From assembly GCA_028289605.1 (NCBI GenBank), contig JANQON010000016.1, positions 62,001 through 126,000 on the forward strand: a DNA stretch of 64,000 bases, read 5' to 3'. Positions within the stretch are counted from its first letter, which is position 1, and the number at the start of each line of letters is the position of its first letter. The DNA is from Hyphococcus sp. (GTDB lineage Bacteria; Pseudomonadota; Alphaproteobacteria; Caulobacterales; Parvularculaceae). A program made the position numbers and the translations under genes. Below the pieces are notes generated by a model, which made no database searches, was not told the origin of the DNA, and saw only the letters and a list, made by a program, of their open reading frames with translations. This document shows, one piece after another, positions 44,463 to 52,592 of this stretch.

Positions 44463-45197
44463 TTAGTCCGGAGCGGTGTTTTGGAGGCCGAATAAAGAGA
44501 GCCCCGCCGCCGATAGTTGCGCCTTTGAATAGGCATGACGCTTGCCTGGCCAGACAGGTTGGCGGGTTAGCTTGTCATACGTAAAGTCGGTCGGTTTAGC
44601 GGTCGTGCGTTTGCGAAATTTGATTTCGTACCAAATCCCGCCAATGCAGTGCAGCTCGGTATTGCGATCGATCCGCCGAATATTCGGATCGGCGGCGTAT
44701 CGGTCTTCGCGACGTTTTCGCCAATGTGGGGTCGGGTCAATGCGCATTTTCTTCCAAAGCTTGTCGCTCCGCTTCAAAATACCGTCATGGGGATCGACAT
44801 AAAGCGGCTGACGCCAGGGCGCGTCGCTCATGCGTCCGCCCGGCCATTCATTGCCGTTCATCCATTCGCCCTTACGACCTATGGCGACTTTGGTGACAAC
44901 AAAGTCTTGCAAGTGATCGCGAACATGTTGTTTTACAGTGTTGTCGGCATCGAGATTCTCGCAAATTTCTGAATACACCTTGCTCCACGGGCGTCCTGCG
45001 TGTTTCATCAGATACCGTTTCAGGGGCGCAAGGTTTTCGTTGAGCCATTTTGACTTCGTGCGATTGAGCGTGCGAAAGCGCTTCATGCCGACGCGTGACG
45101 GCAAGTCGTCCTCGCCGGCTAGACGAGCGCGATTGACGCGGAAATCCGCACCTCGGCGCGGCCGCTCCACAATCACTTTGAACATGTCCTTACGCAT
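44463..45197 (-). CDS. conserved hypothetical, RtcB-cluster protein
   Basis: A 244-aa basic protein; the ATG at 45197 overlaps the end of the upstream gene by 8 bases and is preceded by GGAGGCG. It opens MRKDMFKVIVERPRRG and contains MKRFRTLNRTKSKWLNENLAPLKRYLMKHAGRPWSKVYSEICENL, then QHVRDHLQDFVV and IGGIWYEIKFRK. From memory, similar proteins occur beside rtcB in other bacteria, without a known function. High Arg/Lys/Trp content fits RNA binding, but no domain is recognised. Confidence 0.75.
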   Translation of the reverse strand: MRKDMFKVIVERPRRGADFRVNRARLAGEDDLPSRVGMKRFRTLNRTKSKWLNENLAPLKRYLMKHAGRPWSKVYSEICENLDADNTVKQHVRDHLQDFVVTKVAIGRKGEWMNGNEWPGGRMSDAPWRQPLYVDPHDGILKRSDKLWKKMRIDPTPHWRKRREDRYAADPNIRRIDRNTELHCIGGIWYEIKFRKRTTAKPTDFTYDKLTRQPVWPGKRHAYSKAQLSAAGLSLFGLQNTAPD

Positions 45198-45579
45198 TTT
45201 CGCCTCCGTCGGCGTGCGCGCCCTCAGAGCGCACGCCGTTTCTGTATTCCGCAACCAATTCAATTCGTCCGCTAATATGACGATTGAATTCTTCCAATTC
45301 CTCGGCCGGAACCCAGAGTTCCTGACAATCTTTTCCGCCAGCTGGTTGTTCCGGAAACCGAGATGCATAGGCGTCGTCGATATAGAACCGGACAACAAAG
45401 CCGACGTATTCGTGATCCTCACGCACCGAGTTCCAGTCGCAAGCGATCTTTTCCGCATACTCGAAAGAAAGCACCGGATAAAAGATCGGCTGTTCTGGCA
45501 GGCGCGGCGGGAAGGCACGCATGCCAGATGCTTCGATCTTCGCCAATTCGTTTCGCCCAACGGGCCGCCAGAGTTTCAT
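45190..45579 (-). CDS. ADP-ribosylation/crystallin-J1-like small protein
   Basis: A 129-aa protein with GGGGAGAT before the ATG. It begins MKLWRPVGRNELAKIEASGMRAFPPRLPEQPIFYPVLS and continues CQELWVPAEELEEFNRHI; proteins of this kind are labelled ADP-ribosylation/crystallin J1 in databases, as I recall, though no ADP-ribosylhydrolase active site is visible here. The FYPV..EYA and WVPAEEL blocks are the conserved parts. It sits between rtcB and the unknown 244-aa gene; it could be a sensor or toxin-like partner. Confidence 0.68.
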   Translation of the reverse strand: MKLWRPVGRNELAKIEASGMRAFPPRLPEQPIFYPVLSFEYAEKIACDWNSVREDHEYVGFVVRFYIDDAYASRFPEQPAGGKDCQELWVPAEELEEFNRHISGRIELVAEYRNGVRSEGAHADGGENA

Positions 45580-45610
45580 CTCTAAATCTCCCCAAATTCC
45601 TTTCTTGGGA

Positions 45611-45706
45611 CCGGCGGCCCTAAGTCACCGCCGGCCCCCATGCGAGGGAAGGCGGCGGATTCCGCCTTTCCCTTTGAGGCTTGAAAAGGTCCACCGGACC
45701 TTTTCA
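45611..45706. repeat. three consecutive hairpins in the rtcB downstream spacer
   Basis: CCGGCGG/CCGCCGG (45611-45634), GGGAAGGCGG/CCGCC-TT-t-CCC (45646-45672) and TGAAAAGGTCC/GGACCTTTTCA (45682-45706) follow one another in a 147-base spacer. None has a T-tract on the transcribed strand, so they look like mRNA-stabilising or processing structures rather than terminators. Confidence 0.65.
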
Positions 45707-45726
45707 CCGGCTTCGCCGATCGCCTC

Positions 45727-46962
45727 TCAGCCTTTCACGCAAACCACCTGCTTCAGCGTGTGAACGATCTCCACAAGGTCAGTTTGCGCCGCCATAACGG
45801 CGTCGATGTCTTTGTAGGCGCCGGGCGTCTCATCAATGACGCCGCGGTCCTTCCGACATTCAACGCCTTCCGTGGCGCGCCGGTGGTCGGCGAGCGTGAA
45901 CGACTGCTTTGCTGCCGTTCGGCTCATCTTCCGGCCGGCGCCGTGCGAGCATGAGCAAAAAGATTGCTCATTGCCTTTACCGCGGACGATATAGGACTTC
46001 GCGCCCATGGAGCCGGGAATAATCCCAAGCTCGCCATCGCCGGCGCGCACCGCGCCTTTCCGCGTCACCCAGACATCCGCGCCGAAATGCCGCTCCCTGG
46101 CCACGTAGTTGTGGTGGCAGTTCACGGCTTCCTTCTCGATGCGGAATTTTCGCAAGGGCTTCGGCAAGTGATCACGCAGCGCCTTCAGAAGGCGCTCCAT
46201 CATCACTTCACGGTTGGCGCGGGCGAAGTCCTGCGCCCAAAGGACGGCTTCGACATAATCGTCGAACAGGTCTTCACCTTCCTCGAACCAGGAAAGGTCT
46301 TTATCCGGCAGCCCTATCCCACGCTTGATCAACGCTTCACGCGCCTCCGAGATAAAGTACGTTCCGATCCGATTGCCGACGCCGCGCGATCCTGAGTGAA
46401 GCATCACCCAGACCCGGTTCGCCTCATCAAGGCAAAGCTCGATGAAGTGGTTGCCGGTGCCGAGCGACCCTAAATGGATCACGTAGTTCGCGCCGCGGAT
46501 CTTCGGGTGTTTGGACTCGATCGTATCGAGACGATCGGCCAATCCCGACTCTACGAAACGCGATGCGATCGCCGTCGGCACGCCGTCTTTCCAACCGTCT
46601 TTCGGTCCGACGCCGCCGTGGGGCACCGTCTTTTCAATAACCGTACGGATGGGCGCTAGATTGTCAGGCAACTGATCAGCCGTCAGGCTGGTGCGCATGG
46701 CCATCATGCCGCAACCAATGTCGACGCCGACCGCAGCAGGAATGATCGCATCTTTCGTTGCGATCACTGACCCAACCGTCGCGCCGCGCCCATAGTGAAC
46801 GTCGGGCATCGCGGCCACGTGACTATGAATGAACGGCAGCCTTGCAACATTGCCAAGCTGACGACGCGCAGCATCCTCCACCGGCACGCCTTTGACCCAG
46901 GCTTTCACCGGGGCGCCGCCCGTTTCCATCAGTTCAAACGCTTCTTCTTCCAACTCCGCCAT
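45727..46962 (-). CDS. rtcB: RNA-splicing ligase RtcB
   Basis: A 411-aa GTP- and Mn-dependent RNA ligase that joins 2',3'-cyclic phosphate (via 3'-phosphate) to 5'-OH ends. The ATG at 46962 follows AGGAGGAG; the longer frame upstream is across a terminator. Active-site motifs: PDVHYGRGATVGSV, GVDIGCGMM (D81, C84), HLGSLGTGNHFIEL, LHSGSRGVG, CHHNYV, GSMGAKSYIVRG and CSHGAGRKMSR with the guanylated His. It is long and complete. It is preceded by a leader with a possible attenuator and followed by repair-associated genes, in place of the E. coli rtcBA/RtcR setup. Confidence 0.96.
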   Translation of the reverse strand: MAELEEEAFELMETGGAPVKAWVKGVPVEDAARRQLGNVARLPFIHSHVAAMPDVHYGRGATVGSVIATKDAIIPAAVGVDIGCGMMAMRTSLTADQLPDNLAPIRTVIEKTVPHGGVGPKDGWKDGVPTAIASRFVESGLADRLDTIESKHPKIRGANYVIHLGSLGTGNHFIELCLDEANRVWVMLHSGSRGVGNRIGTYFISEAREALIKRGIGLPDKDLSWFEEGEDLFDDYVEAVLWAQDFARANREVMMERLLKALRDHLPKPLRKFRIEKEAVNCHHNYVARERHFGADVWVTRKGAVRAGDGELGIIPGSMGAKSYIVRGKGNEQSFCSCSHGAGRKMSRTAAKQSFTLADHRRATEGVECRKDRGVIDETPGAYKDIDAVMAAQTDLVEIVHTLKQVVCVKG

Positions 46963-47007
46963 TTTCTCCTCCTTTAGCTGGCGGCTCAAATCCTTGAATT
47001 CGGCAAC

Positions 47008-47039
47008 AAAAAACCCTCCGAGGCGTCGCCTGGAGGGTT
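47008..47039 (-). terminator. intrinsic terminator/attenuator in rtcB leader
   Basis: On the minus strand AACCCTCC-AGGCG-a-CGCCT-c-GGAGGGTT is an almost unbroken 13-bp stem followed directly by TTTTTT. It ends 45 bases before the rtcB start codon and 34 bases after the 47-codon ORF. It should stop transcription unless an antiterminator forms. Confidence 0.75.
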
Positions 47040-47073
47040 CAAACATCCGTTGCCGGATCGAATGCGGTTCAAC

Positions 47074-47217
47074 TTACCGCATGTCAGGGAAACCCTCCTG
47101 TTTGCGCTCATAATCAAACCCGAGCGCGCGCGAGTTTTCGGGCCGCAGATTCTGCAGCTCTAGCGCGGTCATCGTCTCATTATGGCTCATCTTTGCAGCC
47201 GGTTTCATCTCATTCAT
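47074..47217 (-). CDS. 47-codon leader ORF upstream of rtcB
   Basis: Minus-strand ORF from ATG 47217 to TAA 47074 reads MNEMKPAAKMSHNETMTALELQNLRPENSRALGF... It has no strong Shine-Dalgarno but is spaced from a promoter-like TTGACA and fits between it and the intrinsic terminator. Composition is protein-like, not low complexity. It may be a real small protein or a leader peptide whose translation controls the attenuator. Confidence 0.45.
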   Translation of the reverse strand: MNEMKPAAKMSHNETMTALELQNLRPENSRALGFDYERKQEGFPDMR

Positions 47218-47252
47218 CCATTAGTTCGCGCAGATTACGCGTGGCGCGGTGA

Positions 47253-47278
47253 CATATACTCATTTTGAAATTTGTCAA
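47253..47278 (-). promoter_or_regulatory. sigma70-like promoter of rtcB cluster
   Basis: Minus strand TTGACA (47278-47273) with TATATG/TATGTC about 14-16 bases on. It sits about 36 bases before the leader ORF. No sigma54 TGGC-N8-TTGC site as in E. coli rtcBA is visible. Confidence 0.4.
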
Positions 47279-47723
47279 TTAGTTTTTTGAAATGCAGCAT
47301 ATGCATGAACTTCGACAAAACTGTTTGTGTTGGCGGGACGTTCCTCAATTGCTTTCATCCGCCGCAACCTTTGCGCCTCTCGCAAGTTCATTTTATCTTC
47401 AAAAACGGATTTAAGTTTTCCGAAGAAAGATCTGCGAACCCTGCGCAGCTTTCACTACTGTGTGGCAGGCGTCAGAAAAAAGAAAAGGAAACAACAGAAA
47501 GAGTGGAAAAGGAAACTGCGAGTTTGGTTCAATGCGGGAATTAAAAATTAACGCGATTCAGGATTGATTTCAGAAATACGTTTATCTGCGAATTAGGAGG
47601 AACGCTCTCGTGCGCAAAAAAATCGTTTGTGGGGCTTTGTTCAGCTTGCTTTTGCGCGAACGAGGAGAAACGCGCCCTAAGCGCCGAGCGGCGAGCTTAC
47701 AGGTCCGATTATCGCGCTGACGG
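47279..47723. other. intergenic, 445 bases
   Basis: A+T-rich with no supported gene; the frames at 47272-47551 are low-complexity Lys/Glu ends without ribosome-binding sites. It forms the boundary between the RNA-repair island and the recombinase remnant. Confidence 0.4.
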
Positions 47724-48238
47724 ATGAAAGCTGCTGAACAGCGCGGAGATAAGACGAAGAAGAAACCGGTCATCGACGCAAAAGCCGCCGAAACAGTCAA
47801 ATTGGTCTTCAAGCTATTTCTTGAAGGTGATGGCGCCGCCGGGCCGCTTGGCGTCAAACATATTGCAAAGTGGTTGAATGCCCGCGGATATAAAACACCT
47901 ACAGGAAAAGCGTTCTATACGAGCCGTGTCCGCGCGGTCCTGATCAGCGAAACCCATGCAAGAACAGCATTGTTCAATCGCAAAGACACAAAGACGGACG
48001 AAATACTGCCACGTCACGAGTGGATTCCATACGCGGTTCCGCAAATCTAAAGCGACGTCGCATACAAGCGCCGGCCGATTTAAAGAAACAACATACCCGC
48101 GCATTCGTCTCTGAAATCATCGTCGGTAAGTCTGAAATTGTGATCTCAGGACCCAAAAATGCACTCGCAGAAGCTATCGCGGGCGAGCCGCTAACACACC
48201 TTGCCGCCGCTTCAGGACCGGTTCGCAGTTTGGCATAG
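47724..48238 (+). pseudogene. decayed serine recombinase
   Basis: The first part (47724-48050) reads AAETVKLVFKLFLEGDGAAGPLGVKHIAKWLNARGYKTPTGKAF, the recombinase domain of large serine recombinases. A frame change then occurs around 48048-48080, and the second part (to 48238) reads KKQHTRAFVSEIIVGKSEIVISGPKNALAEAIAG, the C-terminal end. The resolvase catalytic domain is absent upstream. The disrupted frame and missing domain show a pseudogene. Confidence 0.75.
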
Positions 48239-48241
48239 GAA

Positions 48242-48277
48242 TGGCGCACCGTAAGCGATAAAAGTGCGAACTGGCGG
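48242..48277 (+). repeat. 36-bp dispersed repeat, copy C
   Basis: TGGCGCACCGTAAGCGATAA... starts 3 bases after the stop of the serine recombinase remnant. It reads WRTVSDKSANWR. Copies A, B and D match it at 32, 33 and 28 of 36 positions. Confidence 0.75.
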
Positions 48278-48596
48278 CTATCGTTATCCTATTGATTGCT
48301 TATCAGTTGCGAGCACGAACTTTCTGCTGGTCAAATCCAGAATTCGATCTGGGGCGTTCCCATGAGGTGGTTCCCAGTTTGGTAGAGGATTAGGGAGTTC
48401 TTGAATTCTCGGCCCGAATTTCAGTTTGTATAATATTGTTATAAGCAATAAGCAGAAGAAATTTTATTGGCAAAGGCGCATATCTACTCCTTGACTTTTT
48501 TTCTTAATCCGGGACACTACATAATTCTTATCGTGTGTTTACTGCGCTGAGAATGTATATTTCGTTGCTTGCCAAATATTGAAGCGGGGGTGCAAC
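48278..48596. other. intergenic, 319 bases
   Basis: A+T-rich; contains TATAAT at 48429-48434 as a possible -10 for the next gene and the 16-mer GCCCGAATTTCAGTTT (48412-48427), repeated at 49540-49555. No gene is supported. Confidence 0.4.
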
Positions 48597-49178
48597 GTGA
48601 GCAAGGATAACAAATACACCGGCAATCCCTATGAGGACGACCCAGGAAAGGGCTTCGTGCCAGTAAAAGGGTACCATCCACCCGCCGGTAGCCAAGCTGA
48701 AAGCATCGCCAAACAAGAAGAGCGAGCAGCGGAAACTGCTCGGCGTCAAGCGCAAGAAGACATGCAAAGAGCTGCGGACGCGCAGCTTGCGCGCGATAGA
48801 GCTTCTGCAGTTCGGCGCGAAGAGGAGGAGAGAAAACAACGCGCGAAACGCGAAGAACAACAAAGAAAAATGCGTGCGAAACGTGAAGAAGAAGATAGAA
48901 TAAGAAAGGATAAGGCCGCCCAGAAAAAGGCGCTCTCGAACAAAAGCGCCAAAAGCGTTCAACAATCAAGCGAGGGAAACCCAATGGATACGCTGATAAC
49001 ATTGGCTGGGGGTGGTGGCGGCTTGTACTTGGCCTATCTTGCGGACGTGGCTGGAATGGGCTTGTTAGTTTCGGCAGCGATTGGCGCAGGCATCGCATAT
49101 CTTCTGAGAGGCGTCATAAAAGGTTTGCTTGTTATCGCGATCTTGCTTTTCATTGCTGCCCAATTTTTCGGTTCTTGA
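48597..49178 (+). CDS. coiled-coil membrane protein, unknown
   Basis: A 193-aa protein read from GTG 48597 after GCGGGGG. Residues about 35-125 are an almost continuous charged helix (KQEERAAETARRQAQEDMQRAADAQ, EEEERKQRAKREEQQRKMRAKREEED), a coiled coil like TolA or filament-type proteins. The C-terminus has two hydrophobic segments (GLYLAYLADVAGMGLLVSAAIGAGIAYLL and IKGLLVIAILLFIAAQFFGS) for an inner-membrane anchor. It looks unlike its neighbours and is in the accessory region; the function is unknown. Confidence 0.65.
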   Translation: MSKDNKYTGNPYEDDPGKGFVPVKGYHPPAGSQAESIAKQEERAAETARRQAQEDMQRAADAQLARDRASAVRREEEERKQRAKREEQQRKMRAKREEEDRIRKDKAAQKKALSNKSAKSVQQSSEGNPMDTLITLAGGGGGLYLAYLADVAGMGLLVSAAIGAGIAYLLRGVIKGLLVIAILLFIAAQFFGS

Positions 49179-49679
49179 CAGAAGATTTGAATTATCTGTA
49201 CCCGCTCGCTGATGGAAAACAGACATAAAGCTACGCGTATCGTTCGATTGCAAGCGCTCGATTTAATATGAACTCTCCAATGATTCGTGTAAGCGAAGCG
49301 TGATGCGCCATTCATACTGAAAGGGCGCGTTACGCCCGCATTCCAGTTGACTGCACTGCTGTTGAGCAACCGCATTTGCTAGCTACACGCAAAAACCGGC
49401 GAAACGTTACACTTCCAAAGTGCTCGAGCTGCGATCCGTTTCTGGGAGGCGGTAGCATCAATTTGAGCATTTTTTTGCCCCTGTTTGGTCGCAACAAGAA
49501 CACCCGCATCTAGCTCTGAACGGAATGGTCTGTCGAGCCGCCCGAATTTCAGTTTTTGGAGGTAGCGCAGGTGATTATTTTGAGAAGTGGTCGACTATAC
49601 TATCAAAAACAAAAATAGTCATCTATATATTAGCCATCGTGTTGTGTTTAACTTCGCAATTGAAAGTGGGAGAGAGTTC
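49179..49679. other. intergenic, 501 bases
   Basis: No gene with a ribosome-binding site is visible; frames are short. It contains the second GCCCGAATTTCAGTTT (49540-49555), which precedes the next gene by 125 bases. Confidence 0.4.
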
Positions 49680-50468
49680 ATGGGCGAGCAAGAAAAAGAT
49701 AGGCTTGAATTTCAAAAGATGCTGATAGATGACCTATCACAGCACCGAAGTTACATTCAGCAACTCTATCGAAATGCAGCTATCATAGTAGGGGTTGGGC
49801 TTGGTGTTGTGGGCACTGCCGCAGTCTTTGTTTTGGGTGATACCTTAGAAAAAGCTGTGGCTGCATTTGGAATAGACGGCGCCATTGATACTGCACTCGA
49901 GAAAAAGTTTGATGTTGCGACCACAAACCTGACAAATCGCGCAACTGAGCAAGCGTCAGCTATTCTAGTCGATATTGAAGAACAAGCAGTTGAGGCAGCG
50001 GCTTCTGCGATGCGAGACTTTGTGGCTCGCGAATTTGACACACAGGCAAAAGAGGCAATTAACCGACAAGCGGTGCTCATAGGTTCCGAAACAATTGATC
50101 AAACGGTTGCTCGGTTAGCAATTCCTTCGAGCGCGATACTGTCGTTTGCGCTGTCAGATAAATGTCCAGACGGATGGAAAGAATATGAACCCGCTTACGG
50201 GCGCTTTATTCGTGGTATCGACCTCGGTACGGAAAACACTGATCCGGAAGGAAAGCGGAGCGCGGGATCGATTCAGGGTGACTCGATTATTGCTCACGCT
50301 CACAGTTTTAGCTATCGGGCGTTTGGGCATGACTTAAACGACGGCGGATTGCCCAACAAGTCAGAAGACAATGATGGTCGCCCCATCAGTTCAACAACGT
50401 CCGATTTCGGTGCCGCTGAAACTCGACCTAAAAATGTGGCGCTTCTGTTCTGTCAACAAGCGGGATAG
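49680..50468 (+). CDS. membrane-anchored protein with phage tail-collar-like C-terminus
   Basis: A 262-aa protein from ATG 49680 with GGGAGAGAG upstream. A membrane helix (AAIIVGVGLGVVGTAAVFVLGDTL, residues about 37-60) follows a short cytoplasmic N-terminus, then a long alpha-helical stalk (TTNLTNRATEQASAILVDIEEQAVEAAASAM). The C-terminal 85 residues (CPDGWKEYEPAYGRFIRGID, GSIQGDSIIAHAHSF, ETRPKNVALLFCQ) are the tail-fibre/collar tip fold of phages. A phage-derived tip on a membrane stalk is unusual; it may be an adhesin or an anti-phage decoy. Confidence 0.7.
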   Translation: MGEQEKDRLEFQKMLIDDLSQHRSYIQQLYRNAAIIVGVGLGVVGTAAVFVLGDTLEKAVAAFGIDGAIDTALEKKFDVATTNLTNRATEQASAILVDIEEQAVEAAASAMRDFVAREFDTQAKEAINRQAVLIGSETIDQTVARLAIPSSAILSFALSDKCPDGWKEYEPAYGRFIRGIDLGTENTDPEGKRSAGSIQGDSIIAHAHSFSYRAFGHDLNDGGLPNKSEDNDGRPISSTTSDFGAAETRPKNVALLFCQQAG

Positions 50469-50514
50469 TTACCTTGCAGCGAAGCCCAACTCAGTTTGCG
50501 TTTTGGCGAGGGAG

Positions 50515-50550
50515 TGGCGCGCAATTAGCGAAAAAAGTGCAAACCAGCGG
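50515..50550 (+). repeat. 36-bp dispersed repeat, copy D
   Basis: TGGCGCGCAATTAGCGAAAA... matches copy C at 28 of 36 bases but reads WRAISEKSANQR, a conservative version of the same peptide. It lies 216 bases upstream of the DpdA-like gene and 46 after the tail-collar-like gene. Confidence 0.6.
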
Positions 50551-50766
50551 GTACCGTGAAGGATTTGATCCTTGCTAAGACCTAAGGCGGCAACGGCTTT
50601 TCCCCCTTGCGGCCGTAAACTATCCAGTAGCACAAATTGGACCAGTTCCAATACGAGCGGCGTTAGTGTCAGACTGCGTGTTTCTGTGGAAAACTTTTGA
50701 AGTCGAATTTTCTTAGAAACAAGATTATGAATCATTTAAATATTACTGAAATACCTAGGATCAACG

Positions 50767-52518
50767 ATGTCCGAATTGCTGGTGCTCGGCTGCTCTAGCC
50801 GCAAGACGAAAACGCCGGGCGAGACCCCGGCAGTGCATCGCTATGATGGCCCCCTCTATCAGGATTTTCGTACGCGCCTGCGCACCCACTACTGGCCCGG
50901 CGACCTCGACGTTGCTGTCCTCTCGGCTGAATACGGTATGATCGGCGCGCTCACTGACATCGCCGACTATGACCGACGAATGACGACGGAACGTGCCAGC
51001 GAGCTCGCACCGGCGATCAGCGAAGAGGCGGCGTCCTGGCTGGGCACTTATGACCGCATCAATCTATGTCTTGGCAAAGACTATCTCGCCGCTCTGCCGG
51101 CCACATATCTTGAGCAATCCGGCAAAGTGGACCTCTTCAAAGGCCCGATTGGCATCAAGCGCCAGCAACTCGGCGCCTATCTTCGATCAATTGATGCGAT
51201 AGAGCGCGAAGCGTTCAGCGCGCAGCCAAAGGGACGGCTTCAGTATTTTCTGCCAGACTGGGACGATCTCATTGACCCTGATTTCGATTTCATCGCCGAT
51301 CAGTTTTCCGGCCCGAAATCCGAACGCGCCGATATCCATTGCGCGCGGTTGATGCGGCCATTCAAGATCGCCGACGGGATTCTCGTCAGCCTCGCGCAGA
51401 AACGCGAAGCCAAGGGACCGCTAAAATATGTGGGCGGGCTTGAGTCGCGGACCATGCGCCCGATTGACCTGAGAGCCCATTACGGGCTCAATCGAACACA
51501 AGCGCTCTTCGGCGATTGCGGCGCATTTTCTTATGTAGACGAAGACAAACCGCCGATCAGCGTCGATTACGCGGTCAGCCTCTACGACCTCTATAACTTT
51601 GATTTCGGTGCCAGCGTCGATCATATTCCGGTGCCGGTCATCCGCGTCGGAAACGAGAAAGTGGAGCTGACGAAGCGCCAACGACAGCGGCGCGTCAAAA
51701 TCACTGTTGAAAACGCCGCCGGATTTCTTGAGGCAACAAAGCGCCGTAAGGCGAGCTTCGTTCCGGTCGGAACAGTTCAGGGTCTAAGCACAGATCAGTA
51801 TGTCGAGAACGCTAATCTCTACGCCTCGATGGGCTACCGGCGGATCGCGCTTGGCGGATTGGTCCCGCTGCCCGACGATGTTGTCTTCGATATCGTCTCA
51901 TCAACAATGGCTTCGCTGAGACAACGAAAGAACCCGCCCGATGTTCACCTCTTCGGCGTGTTCAGGCCGAAACTGCAGGCGAAGTTTCGAGGACTAGGCG
52001 TGACCAGCTTCGACAGCGCTACTTACTTCCGCAAAGCATGGCTTCGTTCGGAGCAAAACTATTTGGCCGAGAATGGTTCTTGGTATGCTGCGATCCGCGT
52101 GCCAATGACATCGGACGGGCGCACACGGAATACGCTCCTCAAAGCGGGGCATGACCTGGACAAACTGGCGGCTCTAGAAGCGGCTGCACTTGAAGCCCTG
52201 CATCGGTATGCGAAGCGCCGCGTATCGTTGAAGGCGACATTATCCGCCGTCATTGAGTATGACAGCAAGCTTGATCGCTCAAGCGAAGACAGGTCCAAAG
52301 TCGCTGCACGCTACGAGCGCACGCTAAAGGATCGTCCATGGGAGCATTGCCCGTGCCCAATCTGCAAGAAATCGGGAATCGACGTATTGATCTTCCGCGG
52401 GTCGAACCGAAACAAGCGTAGAGGAACGCACAACACTTGGCGCTTATACCAAGTGACACGCACCGCCAAGCGCATGTCATTTGAGGCGGCGTTAGGTAAC
52501 GAGACGAAGAACCAATAA
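50767..52518 (+). CDS. dpdA: DpdA-like transglycosylase (TGT family) with N-terminal DUF6884-like domain
   Basis: A 583-aa tRNA-guanine-transglycosylase-family enzyme of the DpdA type, which swaps guanine in DNA for a 7-deazaguanine (preQ0). Residues 1-145 resemble DUF6884 (LLVLGCSSRKTKTPG). The TGT barrel follows: FGDCGAFSYV (D250), ASVDHIP (D285), PVGTVQGLST, ALGGLVPLP, HLFGVFR and SFDSATYFR, whose D416 corresponds to the nucleophile Asp. The zinc site is CPCPICKKSG with His in RRGTHNT (CxCx2Cx22H). RGSNRNKRRGTHN is typical of DpdA. It starts the DpdA-helicase-nuclease-QueD module. Confidence 0.85.
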   Translation: MSELLVLGCSSRKTKTPGETPAVHRYDGPLYQDFRTRLRTHYWPGDLDVAVLSAEYGMIGALTDIADYDRRMTTERASELAPAISEEAASWLGTYDRINLCLGKDYLAALPATYLEQSGKVDLFKGPIGIKRQQLGAYLRSIDAIEREAFSAQPKGRLQYFLPDWDDLIDPDFDFIADQFSGPKSERADIHCARLMRPFKIADGILVSLAQKREAKGPLKYVGGLESRTMRPIDLRAHYGLNRTQALFGDCGAFSYVDEDKPPISVDYAVSLYDLYNFDFGASVDHIPVPVIRVGNEKVELTKRQRQRRVKITVENAAGFLEATKRRKASFVPVGTVQGLSTDQYVENANLYASMGYRRIALGGLVPLPDDVVFDIVSSTMASLRQRKNPPDVHLFGVFRPKLQAKFRGLGVTSFDSATYFRKAWLRSEQNYLAENGSWYAAIRVPMTSDGRTRNTLLKAGHDLDKLAALEAAALEALHRYAKRRVSLKATLSAVIEYDSKLDRSSEDRSKVAARYERTLKDRPWEHCPCPICKKSGIDVLIFRGSNRNKRRGTHNTWRLYQVTRTAKRMSFEAALGNETKNQ

Positions 52519-52592
52519 CCACAGGCCTGCTAACTATCCGCCGCGGGCGTCAATCTTTGGTGAAAAATTTAGCGGGCGGCCCGTACCGATGA

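Noticed and set aside
47272-47544. 90-codon plus-strand frame divergent from rtcB
   Set aside because: Weak start, Lys/Glu-rich end, and overlap with the rtcB promoter; treated as intergenic.
48412-49555. Exact 16-base direct repeat GCCCGAATTTCAGTTT at 48412-48427 and 49540-49555, upstream of two successive membrane-protein genes
   Set aside because: One 16-mer match is expected about as often as not by chance in a window this long, and flanks do not match. It may be a shared regulatory element, but there is not enough to claim it.
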